A model generated the notes under the pieces. It ran no database searches, had not been told where the DNA came from, and saw nothing but the letters and a program-made list of their open reading frames with translations. 64,000 nt of DNA from Paenibacillus abyssi. Its GTDB lineage: Bacteria; Bacillota; Bacilli; Paenibacillales; Paenibacillaceae. Both the position numbers and the translations under genes were made by a program. Location: positions 248,001-312,000 of the forward strand of contig NZ_BMGR01000001.1 in the NCBI RefSeq assembly GCF_014640295.1. Reading direction: 5' to 3'. Of this stretch, positions 7,727 to 16,941 are shown piece after piece (position 1 is the stretch's first letter; each line of letters starts with the position of its first letter).

Positions 7727-8946
7727 TGTTTGATCCCCCAGAGCTCGGTCGCGATCCGCAGCGCTTCGTGCCGTGCCGCCGCATCCTGCAGCGTTTCGCC
7801 TGCGGCAACAGCCCGCATCGCTTCGCGGAAGGCTTGTCCGCCTGCTGCTGTGCCCATCGGATGGCCATGGATGCCGCCGCCTGCATTGACGACAACTTCT
7901 TGTCCGAAATCCTTCAGGATGAGCGGCACAATTCCCGGATGGATGCCGGCCGAAGGAACCGGAAAGCTTGTCCGAACCGGAAGGCTTGGATCAAGCAGCG
8001 CTGCTTTGACCGCCAGATTCTCTTCCTTCGGCATTACGACCGAGCCGTAAGGGGAAGGGAACAGGGACAGATCGGCGCCAGCGACCCGCATCAGCTTGCC
8101 CAAGAGCAGCGGTGCTGCAATGCCATAGTGCGGCGAAGGGTAGATCGCTCCGGCCATCGCCGGATGCGCCGCGATCGGAACGGAAATTTCCGGATCCTTG
8201 CTAAGCTCGTGCAACGCGTCAAATCCATAGGATAGCACGTTGAACAGAATCGCATTCGCACCGGCAGCGATCGCTTTCTTTGCTTGTGCCGCAAGCCCGG
8301 AGGTCGGTCCTGTCACATTAACCGCATAGAGCAGCTTTTGCCCGGTTTGCTCTTGCGCGCGGCGTGCCGCTTCCATGCACACTTCAACACGTTTATCTAT
8401 TGGCGTTAACGGATTCTCGAATAGAATCTCATCATCTTTAATCAGATCGACGCCGCCCAGCGCCTGCTGGTAAAATTGCTCCTGCAGATTAACAAGATCA
8501 TGTCCGACAACTGACTTGAAAATGCTCATCAGCAGGGGGCGGTCATGAACGCCGAGCAGGTCGCGAATGCCTTGAACGCCGAATTTCGGCCCGGGAAATG
8601 CGGATAGAAATTCATCGCTGAATTGCAGATCCATTAGCTTTATCTTACCGTCCATCGACAGCTTGCCGAATACAGTCACGAGCAGAGCAGGGAGATCGCG
8701 GCTGTAATTCAGGTCCGGGTAGGCGATTTTCAAATCCGCATACCGTTCTCCCGGCGCTGCTCCGGCAGGCTCATGAACGGATACGGAAACGACCTTGCCC
8801 AAATGCTTTTCCATCTCGGCCTTTTTTGCTTCCGGCAGGTCGGTCCAGCTGCCAACGGTCAATCCGACAGCGATGGATAACGCTTTTTTATCAAAATCGG
8901 CTTTGTCATCATAACACCGATAGGTCGCAACACACATTTGATTCAT
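7723..8946 (-). CDS. mtnW: 2,3-diketo-5-methylthiopentyl-1-phosphate enolase (RuBisCO-like protein)
   Basis: 407 aa. A RuBisCO large-subunit fold of the RLP type: GKFGVQGIRDLLGVHDRP-like entry segment, a metal-site region DLIKDDEI in place of RuBisCO KDDE, and C-terminal VVNAGGGIHGHPMGTAAGG for phosphate binding. It tautomerises the diketone to the enol phosphate used by MtnX. Start has GAAAGGGG upstream. It follows proA by 66 nt with no visible terminator or obvious promoter between. Confidence 0.93.
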   Translation of the reverse strand: MNQMCVATYRCYDDKADFDKKALSIAVGLTVGSWTDLPEAKKAEMEKHLGKVVSVSVHEPAGAAPGERYADLKIAYPDLNYSRDLPALLVTVFGKLSMDGKIKLMDLQFSDEFLSAFPGPKFGVQGIRDLLGVHDRPLLMSIFKSVVGHDLVNLQEQFYQQALGGVDLIKDDEILFENPLTPIDKRVEVCMEAARRAQEQTGQKLLYAVNVTGPTSGLAAQAKKAIAAGANAILFNVLSYGFDALHELSKDPEISVPIAAHPAMAGAIYPSPHYGIAAPLLLGKLMRVAGADLSLFPSPYGSVVMPKEENLAVKAALLDPSLPVRTSFPVPSAGIHPGIVPLILKDFGQEVVVNAGGGIHGHPMGTAAGGQAFREAMRAVAAGETLQDAAARHEALRIATELWGIKQ

Positions 8947-9012
8947 GGTTCAGGTACCCCTTTCGATCATAACTCGCAATAAACAGCTCATATCACTTGC
9001 GTGTCCGATAGC

Positions 9013-10260
9013 TTATCCGCGGATTTGACCGCTTCCAGTAACTTGGTATTTCGTTGAAGTGAGCGCAGGCAGGCCCATTGGCCCGCGGGCATGCAGCTTC
9101 TGCGTGCTGATTCCGATTTCGGCGCCGAAGCCGAATTCAAATCCATCCGTGAACCGGGTGGATGCATTATGATAGACCGCAGCCGCGTCGACCTCCTGCA
9201 GGAAGCGGGCCGCATGATCTGCATTTTCTGTTACGATACATTCCGAATGCATGGTTCCGAAACGTGCGATATGTTCAAGCGCTTCGTCCAATCCGCCTAC
9301 GATGCGGATATTAAGAATGTAATCATTGTACTCCGTCGCATAATCTTCTTCTGTCGCTTTTGTAACCCCGCTAAGCAAAGCCATTGTTTTCTCGCAGCCG
9401 CGAAGCTCCACATTTGCAGCTTGGAAGCGGGCGGCGATCTGGGCCAGATGCGCAGCAGCAAATTGCTCATGCACGAGCAAGGTTTCCATGGAGTTGCAGA
9501 CGGATGGACGCTGTACCTTGGCATTAAAGGCGATATCCGCTGCCATGTCAAGCTGAGCGCTTTCGTCGATGAAAGTATGGCAGATGCCGGCGCCGGTTTC
9601 GATAACCGGAACGGTTGCATTCTCTACGACATTGCGGATTAACGAAGCGCCGCCGCGTGGAATGACAACATCGAGCAGGCCGTTCAGCTTCAGCATCTCG
9701 TCAACAGAGGCACGGCTTGGATCCTCAATCAGCTGCAGCGCATCGGCAGGAAGATCGGTGTCCGCCAGCGCTTGATGCAGCACCTCGACGATCCGTCTGT
9801 TGGAGCTCAGGGCAGAGGAACCGCCGCGAAGGACGACGGCATTGCCCGTTTTTAAGCATAATCCGGCTGCATCAACGGTAACATTTGGCCTAGCTTCATA
9901 GATCATGCCAATAACACCTAAAGGCACGCGGATTTTGCGGACGTGAAGCCCATTCGGACGATCGAACGTTTCCAGTACGTTGCCAACAGGATCAGGCAGC
10001 TGCACGATCTGGCGCAGGCCTTCAGCAATGCCGGCAATCCGGTCCTCATTCAGCTTCAAGCGGTCAAGCAGAGATTCACTCGTCCCGTTATTGCGGCCGC
10101 GTTCAATATCCTCGTTATTAGCGGCAATGATCGATTGTTGTTCACTGACTAGAGCATCTGCCATCTGAAGCAGCGCTGTATTCTTTTGCTCCGCCGTCAA
10201 ACGGTTCATGATCGAAGCGGTATCCTTTGCTTTCTGCGATTTAAGACGAACCTCACTCAT
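9013..10260 (-). CDS. proA: Glutamate-5-semialdehyde (gamma-glutamyl phosphate) reductase
   Basis: 415 aa, normal length. Recognisable segments are GVIGMIYEARPNVTVDAA, VIPRGGASLI, the catalytic cysteine region VQRPSVCNSMETLLVH, and the C-terminal RFTDGFEFGFGAEIGISTQKLHARGPMGL. It reduces glutamyl-5-phosphate with NADPH in proline synthesis. It begins 13 nt after proB. Confidence 0.95.
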   Translation of the reverse strand: MSEVRLKSQKAKDTASIMNRLTAEQKNTALLQMADALVSEQQSIIAANNEDIERGRNNGTSESLLDRLKLNEDRIAGIAEGLRQIVQLPDPVGNVLETFDRPNGLHVRKIRVPLGVIGMIYEARPNVTVDAAGLCLKTGNAVVLRGGSSALSSNRRIVEVLHQALADTDLPADALQLIEDPSRASVDEMLKLNGLLDVVIPRGGASLIRNVVENATVPVIETGAGICHTFIDESAQLDMAADIAFNAKVQRPSVCNSMETLLVHEQFAAAHLAQIAARFQAANVELRGCEKTMALLSGVTKATEEDYATEYNDYILNIRIVGGLDEALEHIARFGTMHSECIVTENADHAARFLQEVDAAAVYHNASTRFTDGFEFGFGAEIGISTQKLHARGPMGLPALTSTKYQVTGSGQIRG

Positions 10261-10273
10261 TGTGATCTCCTCC

Positions 10274-11377
10274 TCATGATTTAAGCGTGATCCATTCGTC
10301 GCGGTGAATCACTTCGATTCGAGCGACCTCAACTCTTCGTTTAACCTCATTCGTGCTTAGCCCGGCTACGGCTTGCACCTGCCAAGCGGCATAGTTGACG
10401 ACGCCGCGGCCGATTTTTTGCCCGTTTTTATTGATAACCTCAACAACATCCCCAGGATGGAAATCGCCCTCGATCGCTTTTATACCTGCGGGGAGCAAGC
10501 TTTTGCCGCCCGACAGCAGCGCGGCCTCAGCGCCTTCATCTACCGTGATTTTGCCTTGCGGCAGCGAGTGGAAGCCGACCCATTGCTTCTTCATCGGGAG
10601 ATTGTGCAGGGAAGTATCAAAATAGGTGCCTTTCCCGATGCCTGCGACAGCTGCGGTCAGATCGCCGGGCTCGTTCGCCCTGCCGATAAAAGCGGGAACG
10701 CCGCCGCGCATCGCGATGCGCGCCGCCTCAATCTTCGAGCGCATGCCTCCGGTTCCGACACTCGAGCCTGCCCCTCCGGCGATCCGTTCGATTTCCTCGG
10801 AGATTTGGTCCACGCGTTCGATGCGGATCGCGAGCGGATTTTTGCGCGGATCTTCCGTATAAAGCCCGTCTGTGTCCGTTAATATTAATAAATGCTTAGC
10901 TTTAACCAAATTAGCGACAAGCGCGGACAACGTGTCATTGTCACCGAATTTCAATTCATCGGTAGCTACCGTGTCATTCTCGTTGATGATCGGAATCATC
11001 CGCTGAAAGATCAGCTCATCAAGCGTTCGAAGCGCATTCTGAATTCGTCTGCGATTGGAGAAGTCAGCGCGGGTAAGCAGGATTTGGGCGACGCCGATCC
11101 GGCTTTCTGCGAATGCTTCCTGGTATGCCTGCATGAGCAGCGCTTGACCGACGGCTGCGGCGGCCTGCTTCTCGTGCACCTGCTTAGGCCGAGAAGCGTA
11201 TCCGATCTGGCGGAAACCTGCGGCGACAGCACCGGATGTGACGAGCACCACCCGATGGCCTGCATGATGAAGAACAGCTAGCTCATTTGCAAAATAAGCG
11301 ATTCGGCTGCGGTTCAATCCGCCTGCCTCAGACGTTAGTGAGCTGCTGCCTATCTTAACTACGATTATCTCTCCCAT
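10274..11377 (-). CDS. proB: Glutamate 5-kinase
   Basis: 367 aa from the ATG at 11377 (MGEIIVVKIGSSSL), chosen for AAGGG six bases upstream; longer frames run back into the T-box leader. Amino acid kinase domain with VVLVTSGAVAAG, NENDTV and FGDNDTLSALVA, then a C-terminal PUA domain from about residue 270. It phosphorylates glutamate, the first and feedback-controlled step of proline synthesis. Controlled by the T-box upstream. Confidence 0.95.
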   Translation of the reverse strand: MGEIIVVKIGSSSLTSEAGGLNRSRIAYFANELAVLHHAGHRVVLVTSGAVAAGFRQIGYASRPKQVHEKQAAAAVGQALLMQAYQEAFAESRIGVAQILLTRADFSNRRRIQNALRTLDELIFQRMIPIINENDTVATDELKFGDNDTLSALVANLVKAKHLLILTDTDGLYTEDPRKNPLAIRIERVDQISEEIERIAGGAGSSVGTGGMRSKIEAARIAMRGGVPAFIGRANEPGDLTAAVAGIGKGTYFDTSLHNLPMKKQWVGFHSLPQGKITVDEGAEAALLSGGKSLLPAGIKAIEGDFHPGDVVEVINKNGQKIGRGVVNYAAWQVQAVAGLSTNEVKRRVEVARIEVIHRDEWITLKS

Positions 11378-11435
11378 ATTCATCCCTTCCCATGAAAGAC
11401 AAGCGTGAACAACGACATACATTTTCTTATCTCTA

Positions 11436-11690
11436 AAATAGAAAAGACTCCCGTCCATAAAAGGACGAAAGTCACAGCTTCCGCGGTACCACCTTTAATT
11501 GATGGCCTGATCGGGCCATCCAACTCGAAAGCCCGGTAACAGCAGGCACTGTCCGGCTCATCGCCGGCCGTTCGGGGCCTGGGATTAAGCAAGCTTCGCG
11601 GCAGATTCTTACAGCCAGGGGAATCTGCTCTCTGGGCGCGATCGAATGATGCTTAAGGGACCCGTCATCACGTTTCGTGTTCAATTAATG
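11436..11690 (-). promoter_or_regulatory. T-box leader of proBA
   Basis: Read on the minus strand, the T-box sequence AAAGGTGGTACCGCGG lies at 11496-11481. Upstream is a stem I region with AGAGAGCAG followed by GCTGTAAGAATCTGC. Downstream is the competing terminator: GACTTTCGTCC (11473-11463) pairing with GGACGGGAGTC (11456-11446), then TTTT. Uncharged tRNA pairing stabilises the antiterminator in this family. A proline specifier is expected from the genes; a CCC/CCA is present near 11585-11581 in the 3' arm of stem I, but the specifier loop was not folded with certainty. Confidence 0.92.
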
Positions 11691-11692
11691 TT

Positions 11693-11721
11693 AGCATACC
11701 ATGATCAGACATTGGTGTAAA
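11693..11721 (-). promoter_or_regulatory. Promoter of the T-box-proBA transcript
   Basis: On the minus strand: TTTACA (11721-11716), 17-nt spacer, TATGCT (11698-11693), with an extended -10 TG. The predicted start near 11686 gives a full T-box leader. It lies in the 54 nt after the mtnE stop. Confidence 0.75.
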
Positions 11722-11747
11722 GAAAGGCGAACGGGCTGCAATTCACC

Positions 11748-12941
11748 TTAGCCGAACAGGTTTAACCGGCCAATTCGCTGCACAGCTTCCGCCAGCCGTT
11801 CTTCGGAGGTGAGCAGACCAAGCCGGACATACCCTTCACCATGCGTACCGAAGCCAACGCCTGGCGCGACGACTACATCAGCCTTCTCTAACAGCAGATC
11901 GGCAAACGAAGAGGACGTATATCCGCCTGGAACCGGCAGCCAGCAGAAGAAGGAACCGCTTGGCCGATTTGCCTGCCAACCGATCTTGTCAAGCTCGGCA
12001 AACAAAACATCGCGCCGGCTCTGATAGGTTGCGTTCAATTCACGAACACAATCCTGAGGGGCGTTAAGCGCGGTTGCAGCCGCTTCCTGAATGCCGCCGA
12101 ACAAGCTGCAGTAATAATGATCCTGCATCAGGTTAATCAAACTGATGATTTTCTCATTCCCGAGTGCGAAGCCGACCCGCCAGCCTGCCATATTATAACT
12201 TTTGGATAAGGTATAGAACTCTACGCCGACTTCTTTGGCGCCGGGCGTCTGCAGAAAGCTGATCGGACGCTGCCCATCAAAGCCAAGCGCGCCATAGGCG
12301 AAATCACTTGCAACGGCAATGTCATGTTTTGCTGCAAATGCGACGGTCTCTTTGTAAAATTCAGGACCGGCGACAGCACCTGTCGGATTGTTCGGATAAT
12401 TAAGGAACATCAGCTTTGCTTCACCCGCGACAGCTGGGCTAATCGCGCTGTAATCCGGAAGGAATGCGTTGTCGGCGGTCAATGGCATGAGCGACATCTT
12501 CGCTCCGGCTAATGCGACACCGGACCAGTAGTCGGGATATCCCGGGTCAGGCACGAGGCAGGTATCGCCGGGATTCAATAAACATTGGCTGATCTCAATT
12601 AATCCGGTTTTGCCGCCGAACAGAATGGCGACTTCTTTTTCCGGGTCAAGCTCGACACCATAATCTTCCTGATAACGGTTAGCGATCGCTTCCTTCAAAA
12701 AGGCAAACCCGCTGAAGGGCGGGTAGCGGTGGTAGAGGGGATTGGAAGAAGCCTCCTGCATCGAAGCGACGATATGGGCGGGTGTCGGCTGATCCGGGTT
12801 GCCCTGCCCCAAATTAATCACGTCGCGCCCTTTATCTACTTGCGTATTCGCCTTGCGAACCAAGTTTGCAAAAAACTGCGTAGGCAGCCCTTTCATGCGC
12901 TCGGCAGGCTCGCCGATTCTACTTCCTTTAATAACATCCAT
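11748..12941 (-). CDS. mtnE: Methionine salvage aminotransferase (glutamine:4-methylthio-2-oxobutanoate)
   Basis: 397 aa, class I PLP aminotransferase. VINLGQGNPDQPTP near the start, NYPNNPTGA, and the lysine site YTLSKSYNMAGWRVGFA are visible. The sequence follows the B. subtilis MtnE (YkrV) pattern closely, including the ends KGLPTQFFANLVRKAN and IGRLNLFG, rather than AspB. It transaminates 2-oxo-4-methylthiobutanoate to methionine. mtnU, 0.7 kb away on the other strand, handles the by-product. proBA separates it from mtnWXB, unlike the continuous B. subtilis cluster. Confidence 0.88.
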   Translation of the reverse strand: MDVIKGSRIGEPAERMKGLPTQFFANLVRKANTQVDKGRDVINLGQGNPDQPTPAHIVASMQEASSNPLYHRYPPFSGFAFLKEAIANRYQEDYGVELDPEKEVAILFGGKTGLIEISQCLLNPGDTCLVPDPGYPDYWSGVALAGAKMSLMPLTADNAFLPDYSAISPAVAGEAKLMFLNYPNNPTGAVAGPEFYKETVAFAAKHDIAVASDFAYGALGFDGQRPISFLQTPGAKEVGVEFYTLSKSYNMAGWRVGFALGNEKIISLINLMQDHYYCSLFGGIQEAAATALNAPQDCVRELNATYQSRRDVLFAELDKIGWQANRPSGSFFCWLPVPGGYTSSSFADLLLEKADVVVAPGVGFGTHGEGYVRLGLLTSEERLAEAVQRIGRLNLFG

Positions 12942-12959
12942 TGTTCAACACTCCACATC

Positions 12960-12998
12960 GTGCGTAAATAGTATTCCTAATTTATCAGATTTACGCAC
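12960..12998. promoter_or_regulatory. 10-bp inverted repeat just upstream of mtnE
   Basis: GTGCGTAAAT (12960-12969) and ATTTACGCAC (12989-12998) are perfect complements, 19 nt apart. The element begins 19 nt before the mtnE start. There is no T run after it, so an operator or leader hairpin is more likely than a terminator. The gap to the next gene (12942-13032) is too short for a SAM riboswitch. Confidence 0.5.
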
Positions 12999-13032
12999 AG
13001 GTGTCGAGGTGGACGGGATGGCGCGGCGACTT

Positions 13033-13476
13033 TTATTGCGCCGAATACCCCACTTTATTAAGGAAAGGCTGTAAATCCGCTTTGAAGTTTAACAGGTACG
13101 GGCGTTTTTCGGTATCGAATACGAGCAGGATCGGCGGCTTGCCTGCGCAATAAAACAAGAAAACATCTTCGACATGCAAGGAAAGATTGCCGGTCTTTAT
13201 CATCGCCGGCTTTGTAAGCGGAATACGGTATACGTATCCGCATTTATCGTCCGGCTTGAGCTGTGGAGCAAGGCCGGTGACGGATTTCAGCCATGATTCG
13301 GCAAAGCCTTGGAATTCCGCGTCGTTGTCGAAAGATTTCACAACCTTTCCTTGCGCCACATCAAAAACCTGGACGGGCTTGAGCGTGCTCTCTGCGGCTG
13401 ATGAGATCCCGGGCAGAGCGTTTAATCCGATCATAACGGCGATCAGCATAAAGGCCGTCAATTTCTTTATTCTCAT
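13033..13476 (-). CDS. Secreted hypothetical protein
   Basis: 147 aa. The start at 13476 is set by AAAGGAG. A signal peptide (residues 1-28, positively charged MRIKK then a hydrophobic core) with probable cleavage after SSAA is followed by a small domain with two cysteines (DDKCGY and FLFYCAGKPPI). No family recognised. It is divergent from mtnU and 91 nt upstream of mtnE on the same strand, so it could be cotranscribed with mtnE. Confidence 0.75.
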   Translation of the reverse strand: MRIKKLTAFMLIAVMIGLNALPGISSAAESTLKPVQVFDVAQGKVVKSFDNDAEFQGFAESWLKSVTGLAPQLKPDDKCGYVYRIPLTKPAMIKTGNLSLHVEDVFLFYCAGKPPILLVFDTEKRPYLLNFKADLQPFLNKVGYSAQ

Positions 13477-13541
13477 GTTTAGATCTCCTTTAACCATTAA
13501 AGTATGGGGTGCTGGAAGGCGCCGTTATTACTATTCCCACC

Positions 13542-13569
13542 TTGACATCGAACCATGACACGATATGAT
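13542..13569 (+). promoter_or_regulatory. Promoter of mtnU
   Basis: TTGACA (13542-13547), 16-nt spacer, TATGAT (13564-13569), about 40 nt before the mtnU start. No S-box leader fits in this short interval. Confidence 0.7.
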
Positions 13570-13607
13570 GAAGGGAAATCTTTAATTTCTTATATGGAGG
13601 GACTCAA

Positions 13608-14405
13608 ATGTCTGATACATTACTAAATATCGCGTTATTGCAGATGAATATCGATGCGGGTAATCCGGTTGCCAATTTCAGCAAACTTGAGGTTATGCTG
13701 GAGCAAGCGGCGGGAGGGAAGGACAAGCCGGATGTCATCGTATTTCCGGAAATGTGGAATACCGGTTATGCCTTGGAGCAGATTAATGATTTGGCTGACC
13801 CGAACGGGGTAAAAACTCATGCGCTGCTCAGTGAATTCAGCCGTAAGCACGGCATTCATCTCGTTGCGGGATCGATTGCGGAGAAGAAAGAGACCGGCAT
13901 TTATAATACGATCTATGCATTTAACCGCTCAGGAGAAGCTCATGCAAGCTATTCGAAAATTCATTTGTTCCGATTAATGAATGAAGAGAAGCATCTTACT
14001 GCCGGGGAAAAGATCGGCAGGCTGTCCATTGACGGGATGGAAGCGGGGATGATGATCTGTTATGACATCCGCTTCCCTGAATTGTCGCGCAGGCTTGCTC
14101 TTGATGGGGCAAAAATGCTGTTCGTACCGGCGGAATGGCCGAATCCGCGCCTGCATCATTGGAGAACGCTGCTGACGGCACGCGCGATTGAGAACCAGAT
14201 GTATGTTATCGCCTGCAACCGTGTCGGCACAAGCGGGGATACAACCTTCTTCGGACATTCCATGGTCATCGATCCTTGGGGAGAGATCATTGCGGAGGCT
14301 GGGGAGGAGGAAACGGTGCTGCGGGTGCAGATAGACTTGGCGCTTGTCGATGAGGTGCGTTCGCGCATTCCGGTTTTTGAAGACCGCAGACCATCCTTAT
14401 ATTAG
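13608..14405 (+). CDS. mtnU: Carbon-nitrogen hydrolase, omega-amidase of methionine salvage
   Basis: 265 aa, nitrilase superfamily. The catalytic triad is visible as Glu in FPEMWNTGY, Lys in SKIHLF and Cys in MICYDIRFPE. The sequence has the B. subtilis YkrU/MtnU layout, ending RIPVFEDRRPSLY. The role is hydrolysis of 2-oxoglutaramate left after glutamine-dependent transamination by MtnE, making that reaction irreversible. TATGGAGGG precedes the start. Its stop overlaps the lysR stop on the other strand (14402-14405). Confidence 0.85.
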   Translation: MSDTLLNIALLQMNIDAGNPVANFSKLEVMLEQAAGGKDKPDVIVFPEMWNTGYALEQINDLADPNGVKTHALLSEFSRKHGIHLVAGSIAEKKETGIYNTIYAFNRSGEAHASYSKIHLFRLMNEEKHLTAGEKIGRLSIDGMEAGMMICYDIRFPELSRRLALDGAKMLFVPAEWPNPRLHHWRTLLTARAIENQMYVIACNRVGTSGDTTFFGHSMVIDPWGEIIAEAGEEETVLRVQIDLALVDEVRSRIPVFEDRRPSLY

Positions 14406-15322
14406 GAGAAACCCGGCTGCTGCTCATTGTAATGCTGCTCTACGGTTTCTTTCATCGTTTGGATAAACGCTTCGGACGCTTTGGATAAATAGCGTCCTTT
14501 GCGGCTTGCAATCACGAGCGTGCGGGACGGCTGCGGTTCAGCCAATCTCAAGTACACCGGAACCAATGTACTCCACTTGGCCCTGGATATCATCATCGGA
14601 ACGAAGGCAATGCCCATTCCTGCGGCAACGAGCGATTGCACGGTTTCGATATTGCCGCTTTCGAATACGATGCGCGGCGCAAAGCCTGCCTGTTCACAAA
14701 GATCCAAGCTGATCTGGCGGAATCCTTGTCCTTTTTTCAATATAATGAAAGGCTCGTTATGCAGATCATCAATTCGAACGGGAGCTGTTTCATTTGCAAG
14801 GCGGTGCTGCGGCGGCACGGCCAAACATATCTCTTCTTCTATTAGGGGGACCCATGCCAATGATGGCTCCTGCAGCGGCAGAGAGAGCAGGCTGAGATCC
14901 GTTTGGCCGCTTGCGGTCAGCTGTTCCAGGCGTGAAGAGCTGTCCTCGACCAGTACGATTTCGATCTCGGGAAACTTCCGTTGGAACACAGGGAGCACAA
15001 GCGGCAATACATGCGATCCTGTGATCGGCAGGCTTCCTACAACGAGTCGACCTTTGCGCATATGGGCAAGATCGTCCATTTCCTGTTTCAGCTGCTCAAC
15101 CGCATCGAGAATGGATTGTGCTTTATCGACAAAAGCGGCGCCCGCATGGGTGAGCTCCACGGAGTTTGTTGTGCGCCGGAATAACAGCACCCCAATTTCT
15201 TTTTCCAGCTTGGACAGCTGCTGGCTGAGTGAAGGCTGGGCGATATGCAGCTTTTCAGCGGCTCTGGAGAAGTTTTTCTCGGCTGCAATGTGGACGACGT
15301 AATGCAATTGGCGAAGTTCCAT
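14402..15322 (-). CDS. LysR-family transcriptional regulator
   Basis: 306 aa. N-terminal winged helix (residues 1-60: FSRAAEKLHIAQPSLSQQLSKLEKEIGVLLFRR) and a periplasmic-binding-like effector domain (about 90-295). Divergent from leuC with 164 bp between, the classical arrangement for a LysR regulator controlling its neighbour and itself. The effector could be a leucine pathway intermediate (inference). CcpC- and CitR-like regulators are similar alternatives. Confidence 0.9.
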   Translation of the reverse strand: MELRQLHYVVHIAAEKNFSRAAEKLHIAQPSLSQQLSKLEKEIGVLLFRRTTNSVELTHAGAAFVDKAQSILDAVEQLKQEMDDLAHMRKGRLVVGSLPITGSHVLPLVLPVFQRKFPEIEIVLVEDSSSRLEQLTASGQTDLSLLSLPLQEPSLAWVPLIEEEICLAVPPQHRLANETAPVRIDDLHNEPFIILKKGQGFRQISLDLCEQAGFAPRIVFESGNIETVQSLVAAGMGIAFVPMMISRAKWSTLVPVYLRLAEPQPSRTLVIASRKGRYLSKASEAFIQTMKETVEQHYNEQQPGFS

Positions 15323-15363
15323 TTGTTTTGCGGTCTCCTTTTTTGTATCCTTTAATTTCTTTC

Positions 15364-15389
15364 ATAGGCCAAACCTATCACTGTTATAG
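15364..15389. promoter_or_regulatory. LysR-type operator between lysR and leuC
   Basis: Two overlapping dyads: ATAGG-N5-CCTAT at 15364-15378 and CTAT-N7-ATAG at 15375-15389. Both are 15 bp, the usual T-N11-A size for LysR boxes. They lie 42 bp from the lysR start and about 100 bp from leuC, so they can serve autoregulation and activation. A small hairpin (AAGTTC/GAACTT, about 15452-15470) follows in the leuC leader. Confidence 0.6.
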
Positions 15390-15486
15390 ATATTATATCT
15401 TAGATGAATGAAGAAAGAAATGTTAAGATAAGTACAAGAATTTATAAATAGGAAGTTCGAAAACGGAACTTATGAGGTGAATCAAA

Positions 15487-16908
15487 ATGGCGAAAAGAAC
15501 AATGTTTGAAAAGATCTGGGACAATCATGTCATCCATCAGGAAGAAAGCAAGCCTAGCGTTATTTATATCGATCTGCATCTGGTTCATGAAGTGACATCC
15601 CCGCAAGCCTTTGAAGGGCTGCGCATGTCGGGACGCAAAGTTCGCCGTCCTGAGCTGACATTTGCAACGATGGACCATAACGTGCCAACGAAAGACCGGT
15701 TTAACATTTCCGATCCGATCTCCAAACAGCAAATCGACACATTGACGAAAAACTGTGAAGATTTTGGCGTGAAGCTGTTCGATTTGAACAGCCTTGACCA
15801 AGGTGTCGTTCACGTTATGGGGCCGGAACTGGGCTTGACCCATCCGGGCAAAACGATCGTGTGCGGCGACAGCCACACTTCTACCCATGGCGCATTCGGG
15901 GCTCTGGCATTCGGTATCGGTACGAGCGAAGTGGAACACGTAATGGCAACGCAATGCTTGCAGCAATCCAAGCCGAAAACAATGGAAGTTCGCTTCAACG
16001 GAAGCCGCAAGCCGGGCGTTACGGCGAAAGATATGATTCTCGGCGTTATTGCAAAATACGGCACGGATTTCGCTACAGGCTATGTGCTTGAGTATACCGG
16101 TGAAGCGATCCGCAGCCTGTCGATGGAAGAGCGCATGACGATTTGTAACATGTCGATCGAAGCGGGCGCAAGAGCAGGCCTGATCGCGCCGGATGTTACG
16201 ACATTTGAATACTTGCGTGGACGCCAATATGCGCCGCAAGGGGAGAAATTCGAACAAGCTGTTGCTGCATGGAGCGAGTTAACGACTGATGAAGGCGCGG
16301 CGTATGACACTGTTGTTGATTTCGACGTCGATTCCCTCATTCCGCAAGTAACTTGGGGAACTAGCCCGGGCATGGGTACCGACATTACATCGGCTGTTCC
16401 GGATCCTGCAAGCATGCCGACGGAGAACGAGCGTAAAGCGGCTGAAAAAGCGCTTGAATATATGGACCTTAAACCTGGTACTTTGATGACAGATATTCCG
16501 GTAGACTATGTATTTATCGGTTCCTGTACAAATGGACGGATTGAAGACCTTCGCGCCGCTGCAGAAATTGCAAAAGGGTACAAGGTAAGCGAGAAAGTAA
16601 CGGCAATCGTCGTTCCTGGCTCCGGCCGCGTTAAAATCCAAGCCGAGCAAGAAGGCCTGGACAAAATCTTTACTGAAGCCGGCTTTGAATGGCGTGATGC
16701 AGGCTGCTCGATGTGCCTCGCGATGAACCCTGACGTACTTCAACCGGGCCAGCGCTGCGCATCGACATCCAACCGTAACTTCGAAGGCCGCCAAGGACGC
16801 GGCGGACGTACGCATCTGGTGTCTCCTGCGATGGCGGCGGCAGCGGCAATCAACGGACGTTTCACTGATGTTCGCGACTGGAAAATCAAATCCGAAGTAA
16901 TGAACTAA
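15487..16908 (+). CDS. leuC: 3-isopropylmalate dehydratase large subunit
   Basis: 473 aa, aconitase superfamily. Iron-sulfur ligands appear as SCTNGR (one Cys) and [11 protein letters not shown] (two Cys). Other landmarks are [23 protein letters not shown]-type entry, ATMDHNVPT and [22 protein letters not shown]. With LeuD it isomerises 2- to 3-isopropylmalate in leucine synthesis. Ribosome binding site TGAGGTGA. Confidence 0.96.
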   Translation: MAKRTMFEKIWDNHVIHQEESKPSVIYIDLHLVHEVTSPQAFEGLRMSGRKVRRPELTFATMDHNVPTKDRFNISDPISKQQIDTLTKNCEDFGVKLFDLNSLDQGVVHVMGPELGLTHPGKTIVCGDSHTSTHGAFGALAFGIGTSEVEHVMATQCLQQSKPKTMEVRFNGSRKPGVTAKDMILGVIAKYGTDFATGYVLEYTGEAIRSLSMEERMTICNMSIEAGARAGLIAPDVTTFEYLRGRQYAPQGEKFEQAVAAWSELTTDEGAAYDTVVDFDVDSLIPQVTWGTSPGMGTDITSAVPDPASMPTENERKAAEKALEYMDLKPGTLMTDIPVDYVFIGSCTNGRIEDLRAAAEIAKGYKVSEKVTAIVVPGSGRVKIQAEQEGLDKIFTEAGFEWRDAGCSMCLAMNPDVLQPGQRCASTSNRNFEGRQGRGGRTHLVSPAMAAAAAINGRFTDVRDWKIKSEVMN

Positions 16909-16941
16909 TCGCAGGATCGAAGAGAGAGGAGTTTGAACTAG

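Noticed and set aside
11436-11690. SAM riboswitch near the salvage genes
   Set aside because: The only structured leader is a clear T-box (GGTGGTACCGCGG) belonging to proB.
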